From: Maricaulis sp.
GTDB taxonomy: Bacteria > Pseudomonadota > Alphaproteobacteria > Caulobacterales > Maricaulaceae
Direction of reading: 5' to 3'
Assembly: GCA_002694345.1 (NCBI GenBank)
Contig: NZLV01000025.1
Location: 1 to 11,879, forward strand
Length of the DNA: 11,879 nucleotides
The position numbers and the translations under genes were made by a program. Under the pieces are notes generated by a model. It saw nothing but the letters and a program-made list of their open reading frames with translations, had not been told where the DNA came from and made no database searches. This document shows, piece by piece, positions 1-7,910 of this stretch (position 1 is its first letter; every line of letters starts with the position of its first letter).

Positions 1-1
1 T

Positions 2-880
2 CTCGCTCGGCTCCAGCTGGAAGCCTTGGGCGTGATGCCGTCTCATTTCGTTGTCGAACCGATGGGGCGCAACACGGCCCCGGTCGCCGCGGTGGCCGCA
101 GAGCTGGTGGCGCAGGAACATGGTGATGATGCCCTGATCCTCCTGCTGCCGGCCGATCACCACATTCGCAAGGCGGACGCCTTCCATCAGGCCATCGCCG
201 AGGCGGCGAAACTGGCTGAGACAGGCCATATCGTGACGTTCGGGATCATGCCTGACGGTCCGGAGACCGGATATGGCTATATCTGCCGTGGCGAACCTGT
301 CGGAGGCGGCTATTCGGTCTCCGCTTTCACGGAAAAGCCGGACCGGGACACGGCCCAGGCCTTCCTCGATGACGGCCGCTATTACTGGAATGCAGGGATT
401 TTCCTGTTCGGCGTGGGCAGTCTTCGCAAGGAGATGGATCAGCACAGCCCGGATGTCGCCAAGGCATGCCGCGCGGCTTTGGCTGCAGCCGTGACGCAGG
501 ACCGGCAGATCGTGCTCGATGCCGACGCATTTGAAGCCTGCCCGTCGATTTCCTTCGACTATGCCGTGATGGAAGCGACGGCCCAGGCTGCCGTGGTGCC
601 GGCTGATATCGGCTGGTCCGATGTCGGCGCCTGGAGCGCGTTGTGGGAAATCGGCGCCAAGGATCCGGACGGCAATGTGGTTCGCGGCGATGTCGATCTC
701 GTCGATGTGCGTAGCACCTATGTGTTCTCCGCCGGTCAGAAGGTCGGTGTGATCGGCGTCGAGGACCTGGTCATCGTGGCCACGGAGGATTCCGTGCTCG
801 TGACGCACCGGGCCCAGTGCCAGGATGTGAAGACCATCGTCAATCGCCTTAAGGATGGCGGTCGGCACGAACTGCTCTGA
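2..880 (+). CDS. manC: Mannose-1-phosphate guanylyltransferase, 5'-truncated by window edge
   Basis: This enzyme makes GDP-mannose from mannose 1-phosphate and GTP in the cytoplasm, the donor for mannose- and fucose-type sugars in polysaccharides. The open frame runs in from base 2 with no credible start, so the N-terminus, including the nucleotide-binding G-x-R-LWP loop, lies outside the window. Visible family motifs, in order, are EPMGRNTAP (about 56-82), LPADHH (about 146-163), PETGYGYI (about 260-283), EKPD, YYWNAGIFLF (about 380-409), SFDYAVMEAT (about 549-578) and DIGWSDVGAW (about 605-634). About 293 residues are present. With roughly 60 missing this fits the short single-function form, and the frame stops without the C-terminal cupin isomerase domain of the bifunctional ManC/AlgA type. 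A separate mannose-6-phosphate isomerase is therefore expected, and the AGE-family gene at 1767 is a candidate. The family assignment is firm; the sugar specificity is inferred from motifs. Confidence 0.93.
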   Translation, partial: LARLQLEALGVMPSHFVVEPMGRNTAPVAAVAAELVAQEHGDDALILLLPADHHIRKADAFHQAIAEAAKLAETGHIVTFGIMPDGPETGYGYICRGEPVGGGYSVSAFTEKPDRDTAQAFLDDGRYYWNAGIFLFGVGSLRKEMDQHSPDVAKACRAALAAAVTQDRQIVLDADAFEACPSISFDYAVMEATAQAAVVPADIGWSDVGAWSALWEIGAKDPDGNVVRGDVDLVDVRSTYVFSAGQKVGVIGVEDLVIVATEDSVLVTHRAQCQDVKTIVNRLKDGGRHELL

Positions 881-972
881 CCGGGCATCCTGATCTGCCT
901 TGCCCAGTGGCCTTGCGCGGGCATTCTGGGTATTGAAGGCGCCTTGAATCCGCAGGAAGAGGGATCCCGACC

Positions 973-1734
973 ATGGCCGGACACTCCAAATGGGCCAATA
1001 TCCAGCACCGCAAGGGGCGCCAGGACAAGCTGCGCTCGAAACTGTTTTCGCGCCTGTCCAAGGAAATCTCCATCGCCGCGAAAATGGGTGGCCCTGATCC
1101 CGACGGCAATCCGCGACTGCGTCTGGCCGTCGCCAATGCCAAGGGGCAATCGATGCCCAAGGACAATATCCAGCGCGCGATCGACAAGGCGTCCGGCGGT
1201 GATGCCGACAATTACGAAGACATCCGCTATGAGGGTTTCGGCCCGGCCGGCGTGGGTGTGATCGTCGAAGTCTCTACCGACAACCGCAACCGCGCTGCCG
1301 CGGAAGTGCGCACGGCTTTCGCCAAGAATGGCGGCAATATGGGCGAAACCGGTTCGGTCGCCTTCATGTTCGATAATGTCGGCGAGATCCGCTATCCGCT
1401 GTCCAAGGCGGACGAGGACACGATGATGGAGGCCGCCATCGAGGCTGGCGCTGAAGACGTGTCCTCTGAGCCGGGCGATGAGGACAATGAAGGCGAGCAC
1501 GTGATCTTCACGGCCCGCGAAGACCTCATGGACGTCGTGGCCGCCCTGTCCGAACAGTTCGAGGATCCGTCCTCGGCCAAGCTGATCTGGCGTCCGCAAA
1601 ACCTCATCGAAGTGACCGGCGACAAGGTCGGCACGCTCATGAAGATGATGGAAACGCTGGAAGATTGCGATGACGTCCAGAACGTCTACGCCAATTTCGA
1701 TGTTTCCGATGAGGATATGGCCGCTTTGGGGTAA
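973..1734 (+). CDS. yebC: YebC/PmpR (TACO1) family protein
   Basis: The protein has 253 residues, near the usual length of about 245-250. The N-terminus is diagnostic: MAGHSKWANIQHRK, followed by IAAKMGGPDPDGNPRLRLA and MPKDNIQRAIDKA, then GFGPAGVGVIVEVSTDNRNR and KNGGNMGETGSVAFMF. Family members were described as DNA-binding regulators (PmpR, and YebC as a proposed regulator of ruv genes); newer work on YebC and mitochondrial TACO1 points to a role on the ribosome during translation of difficult proline-rich stretches. Which role applies here cannot be told from sequence. The ATG at 973 is well supported by AGGAAGAGGG (954-963). It starts 92 bases after manC, and the next gene follows 32 bases after its stop, so yebC and the AGE gene are probably co-transcribed. 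yebC commonly neighbours ruvC in bacteria; here ruvC is 9 kb away. Confidence 0.96.
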   Translation: MAGHSKWANIQHRKGRQDKLRSKLFSRLSKEISIAAKMGGPDPDGNPRLRLAVANAKGQSMPKDNIQRAIDKASGGDADNYEDIRYEGFGPAGVGVIVEVSTDNRNRAAAEVRTAFAKNGGNMGETGSVAFMFDNVGEIRYPLSKADEDTMMEAAIEAGAEDVSSEPGDEDNEGEHVIFTAREDLMDVVAALSEQFEDPSSAKLIWRPQNLIEVTGDKVGTLMKMMETLEDCDDVQNVYANFDVSDEDMAALG

Positions 1735-1766
1735 AGTGACCGGATTGCAGCCTATCGGGGGAGAGG

Positions 1767-2927
1767 ATGCGCCACACGACCCGGCTTCTGGAGATCGGAA
1801 CCCAGCAGCATCTGCCCTTCTGGGCAGAGCGCGGCTGGGACCGCCGGAATGGCGGTTTTTACGAAGCTCTGGACATGTCCGGCAACGCCCTGAGTGGCGT
1901 GTCGCGGCGCGTTCGCACCCAGGCCCGTCAAAGCTTTGTCCTCGCCCGCTGCACCGAGGCTGGCTGGCTGGACGAAACCGCTCAGGCCGTTGAGGGGCTA
2001 CGTTATCTCCGTGGAAAAGCCTGGCAGGCTGGCGGAGAACCCGGATGGGCGCATCGCCTGGATGATCAGGGACAAGTGACGGACGCGCGGCGCGACCTCT
2101 ACGACCAAGCCTTCATCATTCTGGCCTGCGCCTGGGTCTTCAAGGCCAGTGGAGAGACGGAATTCCGGGAACTCGCCTACGCCACACTGGACTTCATCGA
2201 AACCCATCTCGTCTCCGAGCAGGGCGGCTTCGTTGAAGCCATCGGGGCAGCGGTTCTTCCGCGACGGCAAAATCCGCACATGCACCTGTTTGAAGCGCTG
2301 ATGGCACTTTACGAGGTCACGCAGGATGCCGATCTCCTGCCGCGGATTGCCGCCCTTCGGGATCTGTTTGACACCACCTTCTTTCGTTCTGCGCCCGGCC
2401 ATCTGGTGGAATTCTTCACCGGAGATTGGCAACCGCATCCCGAGCGGGGCCACATTCTGGAACCCGGGCATTTCTGCGAGTGGGTCTGGCTGCTGGCCGA
2501 GTGCGAACGGCTGACCGGCACGCCGGCAGGCTCGGCAGGGAGTGTCCTGTTCGCCAATGCCATGACCGATGGGGTCAATGCGCAAACCGGGCTTCTCGTC
2601 GCAGCGATGGATACCCAGGGCGCTCCGGTCGATGCCGGGTCTCGCACCTGGATGCAGACGGAATGGGTGCGCGCCGCCTCCGTAGAGCTGAAGCGCGGCA
2701 ATCCGGATGCGGCCGGCATTCTGGAACAGGCCAGTGAAGCCCTGCTCACGCGTCACCTGGAGGCCGGTATTGCCGGTGGTTGGGATGATGCGGTCGGTGC
2801 CCAGGGCGGGAGCCGGTCGGCCAACATGCCAGCCAGTACGCTCTATCATCTTGTCGGCAGCCTGCTGGAAATAGCGGAGTTGGAGGCTGCTGGCCGACTC
2901 TCCGAGGAGCCGACCCTGTCGGCGTGA
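1767..2927 (+). CDS. AGE-family sugar epimerase/isomerase, probable mannose-6-phosphate isomerase
   Basis: The 386-residue protein has the length and (alpha/alpha)6-barrel character of the N-acylglucosamine 2-epimerase superfamily. Recognisable elements are NGGFYEALD (28-36), RRVRTQAR (47-54), DLYDQAF (110-116), NPHMHLFEALMALYE (169-183, with H171 and H173), GHILEPGHFCEW (228-239, with H235 and E238), TWMQTEW, and NMPASTLYHL near the C-terminus (H361). The two conserved histidines of the GHFCEW and YHL elements suit the acid/base pair used in this family. Members include GlcNAc 2-epimerase, mannose isomerase, cellobiose epimerase and the rhizobial type of mannose-6-phosphate isomerase. The last is favoured because a ManC without its isomerase domain lies two genes upstream and pgi lies downstream; this is inference. 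The ATG at 1767 sits directly behind GGGGGAGAGG. An ORF on the opposite strand is a shadow. Confidence 0.85.
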   Translation: MRHTTRLLEIGTQQHLPFWAERGWDRRNGGFYEALDMSGNALSGVSRRVRTQARQSFVLARCTEAGWLDETAQAVEGLRYLRGKAWQAGGEPGWAHRLDDQGQVTDARRDLYDQAFIILACAWVFKASGETEFRELAYATLDFIETHLVSEQGGFVEAIGAAVLPRRQNPHMHLFEALMALYEVTQDADLLPRIAALRDLFDTTFFRSAPGHLVEFFTGDWQPHPERGHILEPGHFCEWVWLLAECERLTGTPAGSAGSVLFANAMTDGVNAQTGLLVAAMDTQGAPVDAGSRTWMQTEWVRAASVELKRGNPDAAGILEQASEALLTRHLEAGIAGGWDDAVGAQGGSRSANMPASTLYHLVGSLLEIAELEAAGRLSEEPTLSA

Positions 2928-2937
2928 AGAACCCACC

Positions 2938-2957
2938 GCGCCGGCCCTGTCCGGTGC
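2938..2957 (+). terminator. Weak hairpin after the AGE gene, no T-tract
   Basis: GCGCCGG (2938-2944) can pair with CCGGTGC (2951-2957) through seven pairs, one of them G-U, around a 6-base loop, starting 10 bases after the AGE stop. No run of T follows, so this could be a factor-assisted terminator or simply an RNA 3' end structure. It lies just upstream of the pgi promoter, where a transcription boundary would be expected. Confidence 0.3.
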
Positions 2958-2964
2958 AGAATGA

Positions 2965-2993
2965 TTGTCATATGGGAGCGCTAACTTTACGCT
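2965..2993 (+). promoter_or_regulatory. Probable pgi promoter
   Basis: TTGTCA (2965-2970) matches five of six bases of the -35 consensus. After exactly 17 bases comes TACGCT (2988-2993), a weaker -10 that keeps the first two and last consensus bases. Transcription would begin near 3000, about 25 bases before the GTG start of pgi. The 98-base gap after the AGE gene leaves room for it. The match is by eye. Confidence 0.5.
2974..2985. promoter_or_regulatory. LacI-family-like operator within the pgi promoter spacer
   Basis: GGGAGCGCTAAC is an imperfect palindrome centred on AGCGCT, between 2979 and 2980. LacI-family regulators favour palindromes with a central CG. The site sits wholly between the proposed -35 and -10 boxes, a position suited to repression. 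A candidate regulator is the LacI-type central-carbon regulator CceR of Alphaproteobacteria, but no regulator gene lies in this window and I could not check its motif. Confidence 0.4.
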
Positions 2994-3025
2994 TCCCTCT
3001 CCATTGATTTGCCCGGGGTAAGACT

Positions 3026-4579
3026 GTGCTGACGACCGATAACCTCAATCATGCCGAACGGTTGAAATCCGAAAGCCTGCGGACCCTGGCTGATGCGGGC
3101 TCTGCCCGGTCCGATCGTCTGATCCATTCTGCGGCGGGGATCGAGTTTGATGCCACCAAGCAGCGCCTGGATGTGGCGGCGCTCGAGGCGCTGATCGGCG
3201 CGGCCCGGGCAGCCGGGATCGAGGAAAAGCGGGATGCGCTTCTCTCCGGTGCCATCGTCAATGGCACTGAACAACGACCGGCGCTGCACATGGCCTATCG
3301 TCATGGTGCCGACATTTCCGGGTCGCCCGAGGCCGAGCTTGTCGACCGCACCCAGGCACAGACCCGAGCCTTTGCTGACGCCGTGCGCAAGGGCGACTTC
3401 CAGCCCTCCGGCAAGCCCATCACGCGCGTCATCAATATCGGCATTGGCGGGTCTGATCTGGGGCCGCGCCTGGTGGCGGACGCTCTGGCCGATCACGCCG
3501 AGGGCGGTCCGGAGCTGCGCTTTGTCGCCAGCCTCGATCCGTCCGATCTGAAACACGCCGTGGCCGGATGCGACCCGGAGGCCGTGCTCTTCATCATCGC
3601 GTCGAAGTCCTTCTCCACACAGGAAACCCTGATGACGGGCGAAGCGGCGCGCGACTGGCTGGCGGGCGAGATCGGGGCGGACAAGGCCGGCGATCACTTC
3701 GCCGCCGCATCGGCCGCGCCGGACAAGGCCAAGGCCTTTGGTCTCGACCCGGAACGTGTATTTGATTTTCCCGACTGGGTCGGCGGTCGCTATTCCGTCT
3801 GGTCGGCGGTGGGGCTGGCCCTGGAGATCGGACTTGGTCCGGATGTCTTTGCCGCCTTCCGCGACGGGGCGCGCGCCATGGACCGGCATTTCGCCGAGGC
3901 GCCGATCGAACAGAATCTGCCCATTCTCAAAGGCCTGATCGATGTCTGGAACCGGGTGGCCCTGAAATATCCCAGCCGTTGTGTTGCCGCCTATTCGGCG
4001 CGCCTGGGAAAACTGGCCGACTATTTCCAGCAGCTGGAAATGGAATCGCTCGGCAAGTCGGTGACGACGAGCGGTCAGCCGGGGCAGACGCCCGGCGGCG
4101 CCCTGGTCTGGGGCGGCAGCGGGACCGAAATCCAGCACTCCTTCTTCCAGTGGCTGCACCAGGGCAAGGATATTGTCCCGGTCGATTTCATCGGCATTGG
4201 CCGTCACTTCGCCAGCGATGATCCGCGCGAACGGGCGCTGGCGGCGAATATGGCGGCGCAGGGGGCGGCGCTGCTCGATGGGCGCCGGGTTGATCCGTCT
4301 GACGAACCGATTCTTGCGGCCCACAAGTCCATGCCGGGTGGTCGCCCCTCCGCGACGCTCATACTTGATGATCTGACGCCATCCAGCTTCGGCGCCCTTA
4401 TCGCCTTGCAAGAACACAAGGTTTTCGTGGAATCGGTGATGTATGGCATCAATCCCTTCGACCAGTGGGGTGTGGAACTTGGAAAAGTTCTGACCAAGGG
4501 GATTTTGGATGGCGAGATTACCGAGTATGACGCCTCCACAAAGCAATTACTGGCGCGAACGGGACTGATCGGGGGCTGA
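3026..4579 (+). CDS. pgi: Glucose-6-phosphate isomerase
   Basis: Interconverts glucose 6-phosphate and fructose 6-phosphate in the cytoplasm. The 517-residue protein carries both classical signatures: DWVGGRYSVWSAVG (from about residue 250) and FDQWGVELGK (ending at K487). It also has the phosphate-binding GIGGSDLG (about 137), the catalytic-glutamate region LEMESLGKS (E340) and the GTEIQHSFFQ segment with H371. All key catalytic residues are present. It is a little shorter than the roughly 550-residue E. coli enzyme. The start is GTG at 3026, preceded by GGGGTAAG (3015-3022). It has its own predicted promoter with an operator-like palindrome, and tkt follows after 48 bases, so pgi-tkt is probably one transcript. 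With the AGE-type isomerase upstream it would supply fructose 6-phosphate towards mannose 6-phosphate as well as glycolysis or gluconeogenesis. A 519-residue ORF opposite it is a shadow. Confidence 0.97.
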   Translation: MLTTDNLNHAERLKSESLRTLADAGSARSDRLIHSAAGIEFDATKQRLDVAALEALIGAARAAGIEEKRDALLSGAIVNGTEQRPALHMAYRHGADISGSPEAELVDRTQAQTRAFADAVRKGDFQPSGKPITRVINIGIGGSDLGPRLVADALADHAEGGPELRFVASLDPSDLKHAVAGCDPEAVLFIIASKSFSTQETLMTGEAARDWLAGEIGADKAGDHFAAASAAPDKAKAFGLDPERVFDFPDWVGGRYSVWSAVGLALEIGLGPDVFAAFRDGARAMDRHFAEAPIEQNLPILKGLIDVWNRVALKYPSRCVAAYSARLGKLADYFQQLEMESLGKSVTTSGQPGQTPGGALVWGGSGTEIQHSFFQWLHQGKDIVPVDFIGIGRHFASDDPRERALAANMAAQGAALLDGRRVDPSDEPILAAHKSMPGGRPSATLILDDLTPSSFGALIALQEHKVFVESVMYGINPFDQWGVELGKVLTKGILDGEITEYDASTKQLLARTGLIGG

Positions 4580-4581
4580 CC

Positions 4582-4602
4582 GGTCCGCCTGCGCGCCGGA
4601 CC
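4582..4602 (+). other. Small hairpin between pgi and tkt
   Basis: GGTCCG (4582-4587) and CGGACC (4597-4602) are perfect complements around a 9-base loop, three bases after the pgi stop. There is no T-tract and the tkt ribosome binding site follows 11 bases later. This is more likely an mRNA-processing or stability element, or chance in GC-rich DNA, than a terminator. Confidence 0.3.
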
Positions 4603-4627
4603 TCGGCAATGCGCAGGAGATCGCCGA

Positions 4628-6610
4628 ATGAAAGCACCGAACGGAACCGAGCTGTCCGCGATGGCGAATGCCATCCGGGCTCTGTCCATGGACGCCGTGC
4701 AGGCGGCCAATTCCGGCCACCCCGGCATGCCGATGGGCATGGCCGACGTCGCCACGGTGCTCTGGTCGCGCCACATGAAGTTCGATCCGGCCGCGCCGGG
4801 CTGGGCGGATCGTGACCGTTTCGTCCTCTCCGCCGGCCACGGCTCCATGCTGATCTACTCCCTCCTCCACCTGACCGGGTTCGAGGACATGACGATGGAC
4901 GAGATCAAGCGCTTCCGTCAGCTTGGCTCCCTGACCGCCGGTCACCCGGAGTACGGCCACACGCCTGGCGTGGAAGCCACGACGGGTCCGCTGGGGCAGG
5001 GGATTTCCATGTCCGTCGGCATGGCGCTCGCCGAGCGCATGCTGAACGCCCGCTTCGGTGATGACCTCGTCGACCACCGCACCTGGGTGATCGCGTCCGA
5101 TGGTGATCTGCAGGAAGGCATCAGCCATGAAGCCATTTCCCTCGCTGGCCACCTCAAGCTGAACCGTCTCGTCGTTCTCTGGGACGATAACGACATCTCT
5201 ATCGACGGACCGACCGACCTGGCCGAATCCACCGATGTGCTGAAGCGTTTCGACGCTGCCGGCTGGGCCGTGTCGCGCATTGACGGTCACGACTTTGATG
5301 CCATCGATGCGGCTCTCGAAGCCGCCAAGTCCAGCGACAAGCCGGTCCTGATTGCGTGCAAGACCACGATCGGTTTCGGCGCGCCGACCAAGGCCGGCAA
5401 GTCCTCCAGCCATGGTGCACCGCTGGGTGAAGAGGAAATCGCCGGAGCCCGCAAGGCGCTCGGCTGGACTTCGCCGCCGTTTGAAATCCCGGCTGACATT
5501 CTCGAGGCCTGGCGCGCCGCCGGTTCCCCGGACGAACACGCTGCCTGGACCGAGCGTCTCGCCGCGTCCGACAAGTCCGACGATCTCGTCGCCATGCTGT
5601 CCGGTGAGCCGGGGCAGGGCGAGCTGACGGCTCTGGAAGCTTGGCGCCAGAAAGTGGCCGAGGACAAGCCGGCCCTGGCGACCCGCGCGTCTTCCGGTGA
5701 GACGCTCAACGCGATCATCCAGGACTGGCCGACCCTGGCTGGTGGTTCCGCTGACCTGGCCGGTTCCAACCTGACCAAGACCAAGGATGTCGGCATCGTC
5801 AAAGCGGGCGATTATGCCGGCCAGTACATCCATTTCGGGATCCGCGAACACGGAATGGCGGCCTGCGCCAACGGCATGTCCCTGCATGGTGGCTTCCGCC
5901 CGCACGTGGCGACCTTCCTGGTCTTCGCCGATTACTGCCGCCCGTCGATCCGCCTGTCCGCCCTGATGGAACAGCCGGTCATCTATGTCATGACCCACGA
6001 CTCCATCGGTCTGGGTGAGGATGGTCCGACGCACCAGCCCGTGGAAACCCTGGCCTCCCTGCGCGCCATTCCGAATGTGGAAGTCTATCGCCCGGCCGAT
6101 GCGCTGGAGACGGCGGAAGCCTGGGAGCTTGCCCTGAAGCGTCTGGATGGTCCCACCGTCCTGGCCCTGTCCCGCCAGAAGGTCCCGCATCTGCGCGATG
6201 ATGATGGCCGCGACAACCGCTCCGACCGCGGTGCCTATACCCTGATCGATACGGACAGCGCTCCGGATGTCGTTCTGATCGGCACCGGCACGGAGACCAT
6301 GCTGGCCGTGCAGGCCGCGGAAATCCTTGCGAAGGAGGGCATCGCTGCCCGCGTCGTGTCGGCGCCGTGCCTGGAGCGTTTTGCAGCCCAGGATGCGGCC
6401 TATCGTGACCAGGTCCTGCCGGTTGGTACGCCGCGCGTGGCCGTCGAGGCGGCCCTGCGCTTCGGCTGGGATGGCGTGATCGGCCTGGAGGGCGGCTTTG
6501 TCGGCATGACCGGCTTCGGTGCCAGCGCCCCGGCTGAAGAACTCTACGAACACTTCGGCATCACCGCGAAGGCGGTGGCCGAGGCTGCCCGCGAACGGGT
6601 GAAGGCCTAG
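4628..6610 (+). CDS. tkt: Transketolase
   Basis: A thiamine-diphosphate enzyme of the non-oxidative pentose phosphate pathway that moves two-carbon ketol units between sugar phosphates. The 660 residues match the usual length. The N-terminal signature region ANSGHPGMPMG (about residues 32-42) is followed by the cofactor loop SDGDLQEG (from 157) and NDISIDG (about 187-193). The pyrimidine domain holds FGIREHGMAACANG with catalytic E407, and GEDGPTHQPVE (about 463-473) is the second transketolase signature. A standard C-terminal domain ends the protein. ATG 4628 is supported by CAGGAGA (4614-4620). It follows pgi by 48 bases and shares fructose 6-phosphate with it. Its TAG stop overlaps the stop of the convergent gene by four bases. 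A 743-residue ORF on the other strand is an artefact of strong GC bias at third codon positions. Confidence 0.98.
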   Translation: MKAPNGTELSAMANAIRALSMDAVQAANSGHPGMPMGMADVATVLWSRHMKFDPAAPGWADRDRFVLSAGHGSMLIYSLLHLTGFEDMTMDEIKRFRQLGSLTAGHPEYGHTPGVEATTGPLGQGISMSVGMALAERMLNARFGDDLVDHRTWVIASDGDLQEGISHEAISLAGHLKLNRLVVLWDDNDISIDGPTDLAESTDVLKRFDAAGWAVSRIDGHDFDAIDAALEAAKSSDKPVLIACKTTIGFGAPTKAGKSSSHGAPLGEEEIAGARKALGWTSPPFEIPADILEAWRAAGSPDEHAAWTERLAASDKSDDLVAMLSGEPGQGELTALEAWRQKVAEDKPALATRASSGETLNAIIQDWPTLAGGSADLAGSNLTKTKDVGIVKAGDYAGQYIHFGIREHGMAACANGMSLHGGFRPHVATFLVFADYCRPSIRLSALMEQPVIYVMTHDSIGLGEDGPTHQPVETLASLRAIPNVEVYRPADALETAEAWELALKRLDGPTVLALSRQKVPHLRDDDGRDNRSDRGAYTLIDTDSAPDVVLIGTGTETMLAVQAAEILAKEGIAARVVSAPCLERFAAQDAAYRDQVLPVGTPRVAVEAALRFGWDGVIGLEGGFVGMTGFGASAPAEELYEHFGITAKAVAEAARERVKA

Positions 6611-7779
6611 TTCTGCGTGTCTGCGTCGATATCGATCGGCGCAGACACGGGCTGGCCGATATCGGGCCGGTCCATGGGAACCCGGGCTTGGCCCGGCAGG
6701 CGCGCGATATAACCGCACTCGATCGAGCTGAACCACAGGCTGCCCATCGGCCCAGTGGTCGTATCGGAGATCAGGCAAAAGCGCTCATCACTGGAGCGGA
6801 GTGTGCGCAGGATCTGGCCGTCTGCCGGATCCAGAAGCGCGATGAAGCCGTCATTCCGGCCCACTTCGGGGCGCATCCAGGTCGGCAGTTTGGCGTACAG
6901 CTCAGCCAGCAGCGGATAGCGGTGCATGTGGCGAAGGAAGGTGATGCGCGAGGCCAGCATGGCCACCATGATCTCACCATCCCGGCTCCAGCTCAGACTG
7001 TCCGGATAGCCGGGGAGATTGGTCGCGACAGGTTCGACCTGCCCGGCAGACGGCCCCGTCAGCCAGAGGCGCATCACGCGGTGGCGGAAGGTTTCGGAGA
7101 AATAGAGCGAATGCCCGTCCGGGGCGAGCAGGATGCCGTTGGGATAGTAGAGGCCATCGACCACCAGGCGTGACTGCTGCAGTCGCGGGTCCCAGGCGTA
7201 GATCGAGCCCGTCGGCCGGTTTTCCAGCATTTCCCGGAAATAGCGCTCATGTTCGTCGGAAGCCTGCCAGCGGGCCGAGGAATCCGTGAAGTAGATCGTG
7301 CCATCGGCGGCCACGGTGAGGTCATTCACATAGCCAAAGGCGTGCGAGGCAATACCCGTGCTCAGGCGGGCGACACTGCCATTGATCAGATCGACGGCAT
7401 ACAGGCCGGACAGGCTGGCCACGGCGATACGGGTCTCGCTCGCCCAGTCCAGGCCATAGATCGGGGCGTTGGTGACGCGCGCGATTTCCTGGACGGGGTT
7501 TTCCGGCCGGCCCGGCAGGAAGCGGTGGATGTGGCCATCCGGGGTTCCGAAGTACAGGCTGCCATCCGGCGCGGTCAGCAGGCCATTGGCTGTCCCGGCT
7601 TCGCCAACGCTGTAGCGGCGGGCCTGGTCCAGGTCCGTATTGGGGGCCAGTGCACCGGTCAGCGGCGGAGGCGCGGGTTCATCCCAGTAGCTCGGCTTGA
7701 ATGGCGACGGCCACATCACCCAGAACAAGGTAAACACGGCAAGGGTGCCGAGGCCGAATGTCAGCGCGCGCAGGGGCAT
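6607..7779 (-). CDS. Membrane-anchored SMP-30/strictosidine-synthase-like beta-propeller protein
   Basis: From ATG 7779 the protein has 390 residues. Residues 5-22 form one hydrophobic segment after a positive start, read as an N-terminal membrane anchor with the rest in the periplasm. The body is a six-bladed propeller of the strictosidine synthase/APMAP/gluconolactonase superfamily: FGYVNDLTV (148-156) and IYFTDSSARW (162-171), then YYPNGILLAPDG (211-222), LYFSETFRHRV (225-235) and LPGYPDSLSW. These are the positions of the metal-binding and active-site loops in the family; relatives are lactonases, arylesterases or strictosidine synthase. Substrate unknown. A GTG 45 bases upstream (7824) is in frame and would add 15 residues; neither start has a strong ribosome binding site (only GAG). 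The gene converges on tkt and lies 86-131 bases downstream of the cupin gene, depending on start. Confidence 0.85.
   Translation of the reverse strand: MPLRALTFGLGTLAVFTLFWVMWPSPFKPSYWDEPAPPPLTGALAPNTDLDQARRYSVGEAGTANGLLTAPDGSLYFGTPDGHIHRFLPGRPENPVQEIARVTNAPIYGLDWASETRIAVASLSGLYAVDLINGSVARLSTGIASHAFGYVNDLTVAADGTIYFTDSSARWQASDEHERYFREMLENRPTGSIYAWDPRLQQSRLVVDGLYYPNGILLAPDGHSLYFSETFRHRVMRLWLTGPSAGQVEPVATNLPGYPDSLSWSRDGEIMVAMLASRITFLRHMHRYPLLAELYAKLPTWMRPEVGRNDGFIALLDPADGQILRTLRSSDERFCLISDTTTGPMGSLWFSSIECGYIARLPGQARVPMDRPDIGQPVSAPIDIDADTQN
6616..6649. terminator. Perfect 10-bp hairpin at the tkt/propeller tail-to-tail junction
   Basis: CGTGTCTGCG (6616-6625) and CGCAGACACG (6640-6649) are exact complements around a 14-base loop. 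The hairpin starts five bases after the tkt stop and lies inside the last codons of the convergent gene. It is symmetric, so it could act on transcripts from both sides, but neither side has a T-tract. It is the obvious candidate for a shared transcription end, and may instead protect the 3' ends. Confidence 0.5.
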
Positions 7780-7824
7780 GAAAACTCGCGTTGGGGAAGG
7801 ATCAGTCCGGCGAATCCGGACCAC
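7777..7824 (-). promoter_or_regulatory. Shared leader element upstream of the propeller gene
   Basis: Read on the minus strand, the 45 bases before the ATG begin GTGGTCCGG-ATTCG-CCGGAC, a perfect 6-bp stem with an ATTCG loop, and then contain CCTTCCCCAA (plus-strand 7791-7800), 11 bases before the ATG. A very similar arrangement precedes the cupin gene (9096-9143). It may be an RNA control element; function unknown. Confidence 0.4.
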
Positions 7825-7891
7825 CCGTTTCGCTTCTCACGCGGATGTAGGGCCTGCCGGGGCAGCACCGCAAGGTTTCGGCCGGTTTTGA

Positions 7892-7897
7892 ATTATA
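7892..7897 (-). promoter_or_regulatory. Possible -10 box for the propeller gene
   Basis: The minus strand reads TATAAT here, 14 bases past the cupin-gene stop, in an AT-rich patch of an otherwise GC-rich gap. No good -35 hexamer lies 16-18 bases upstream, so it may be weak or use another sigma factor. The propeller gene could equally be read through from the cupin gene. Confidence 0.25.
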
Positions 7898-7910
7898 ACC
7901 AGGTGTTGTG

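Noticed and set aside
936..945. AAGGCGCCTT palindrome upstream of yebC
   Set aside because: A 10-base GC-rich palindrome is not surprising here, and no promoter could be aligned with it.
736..1599. 287-residue minus-strand ORF opposite yebC
   Set aside because: It overlaps both manC and the strongly conserved yebC, and has no recognisable product.
2987..4546. 519-residue ORF on the minus strand opposite pgi
   Set aside because: Opposite a gene with all catalytic residues of glucose-6-phosphate isomerase, without a ribosome binding site or motif; a shadow.
4547..6778. 743-residue ORF on the minus strand opposite tkt
   Set aside because: It mirrors the codon pattern of a clear transketolase, and its product is a low-information Arg/Gly/His-rich chain with no recognisable motif. 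GC-rich third positions produce such shadows.
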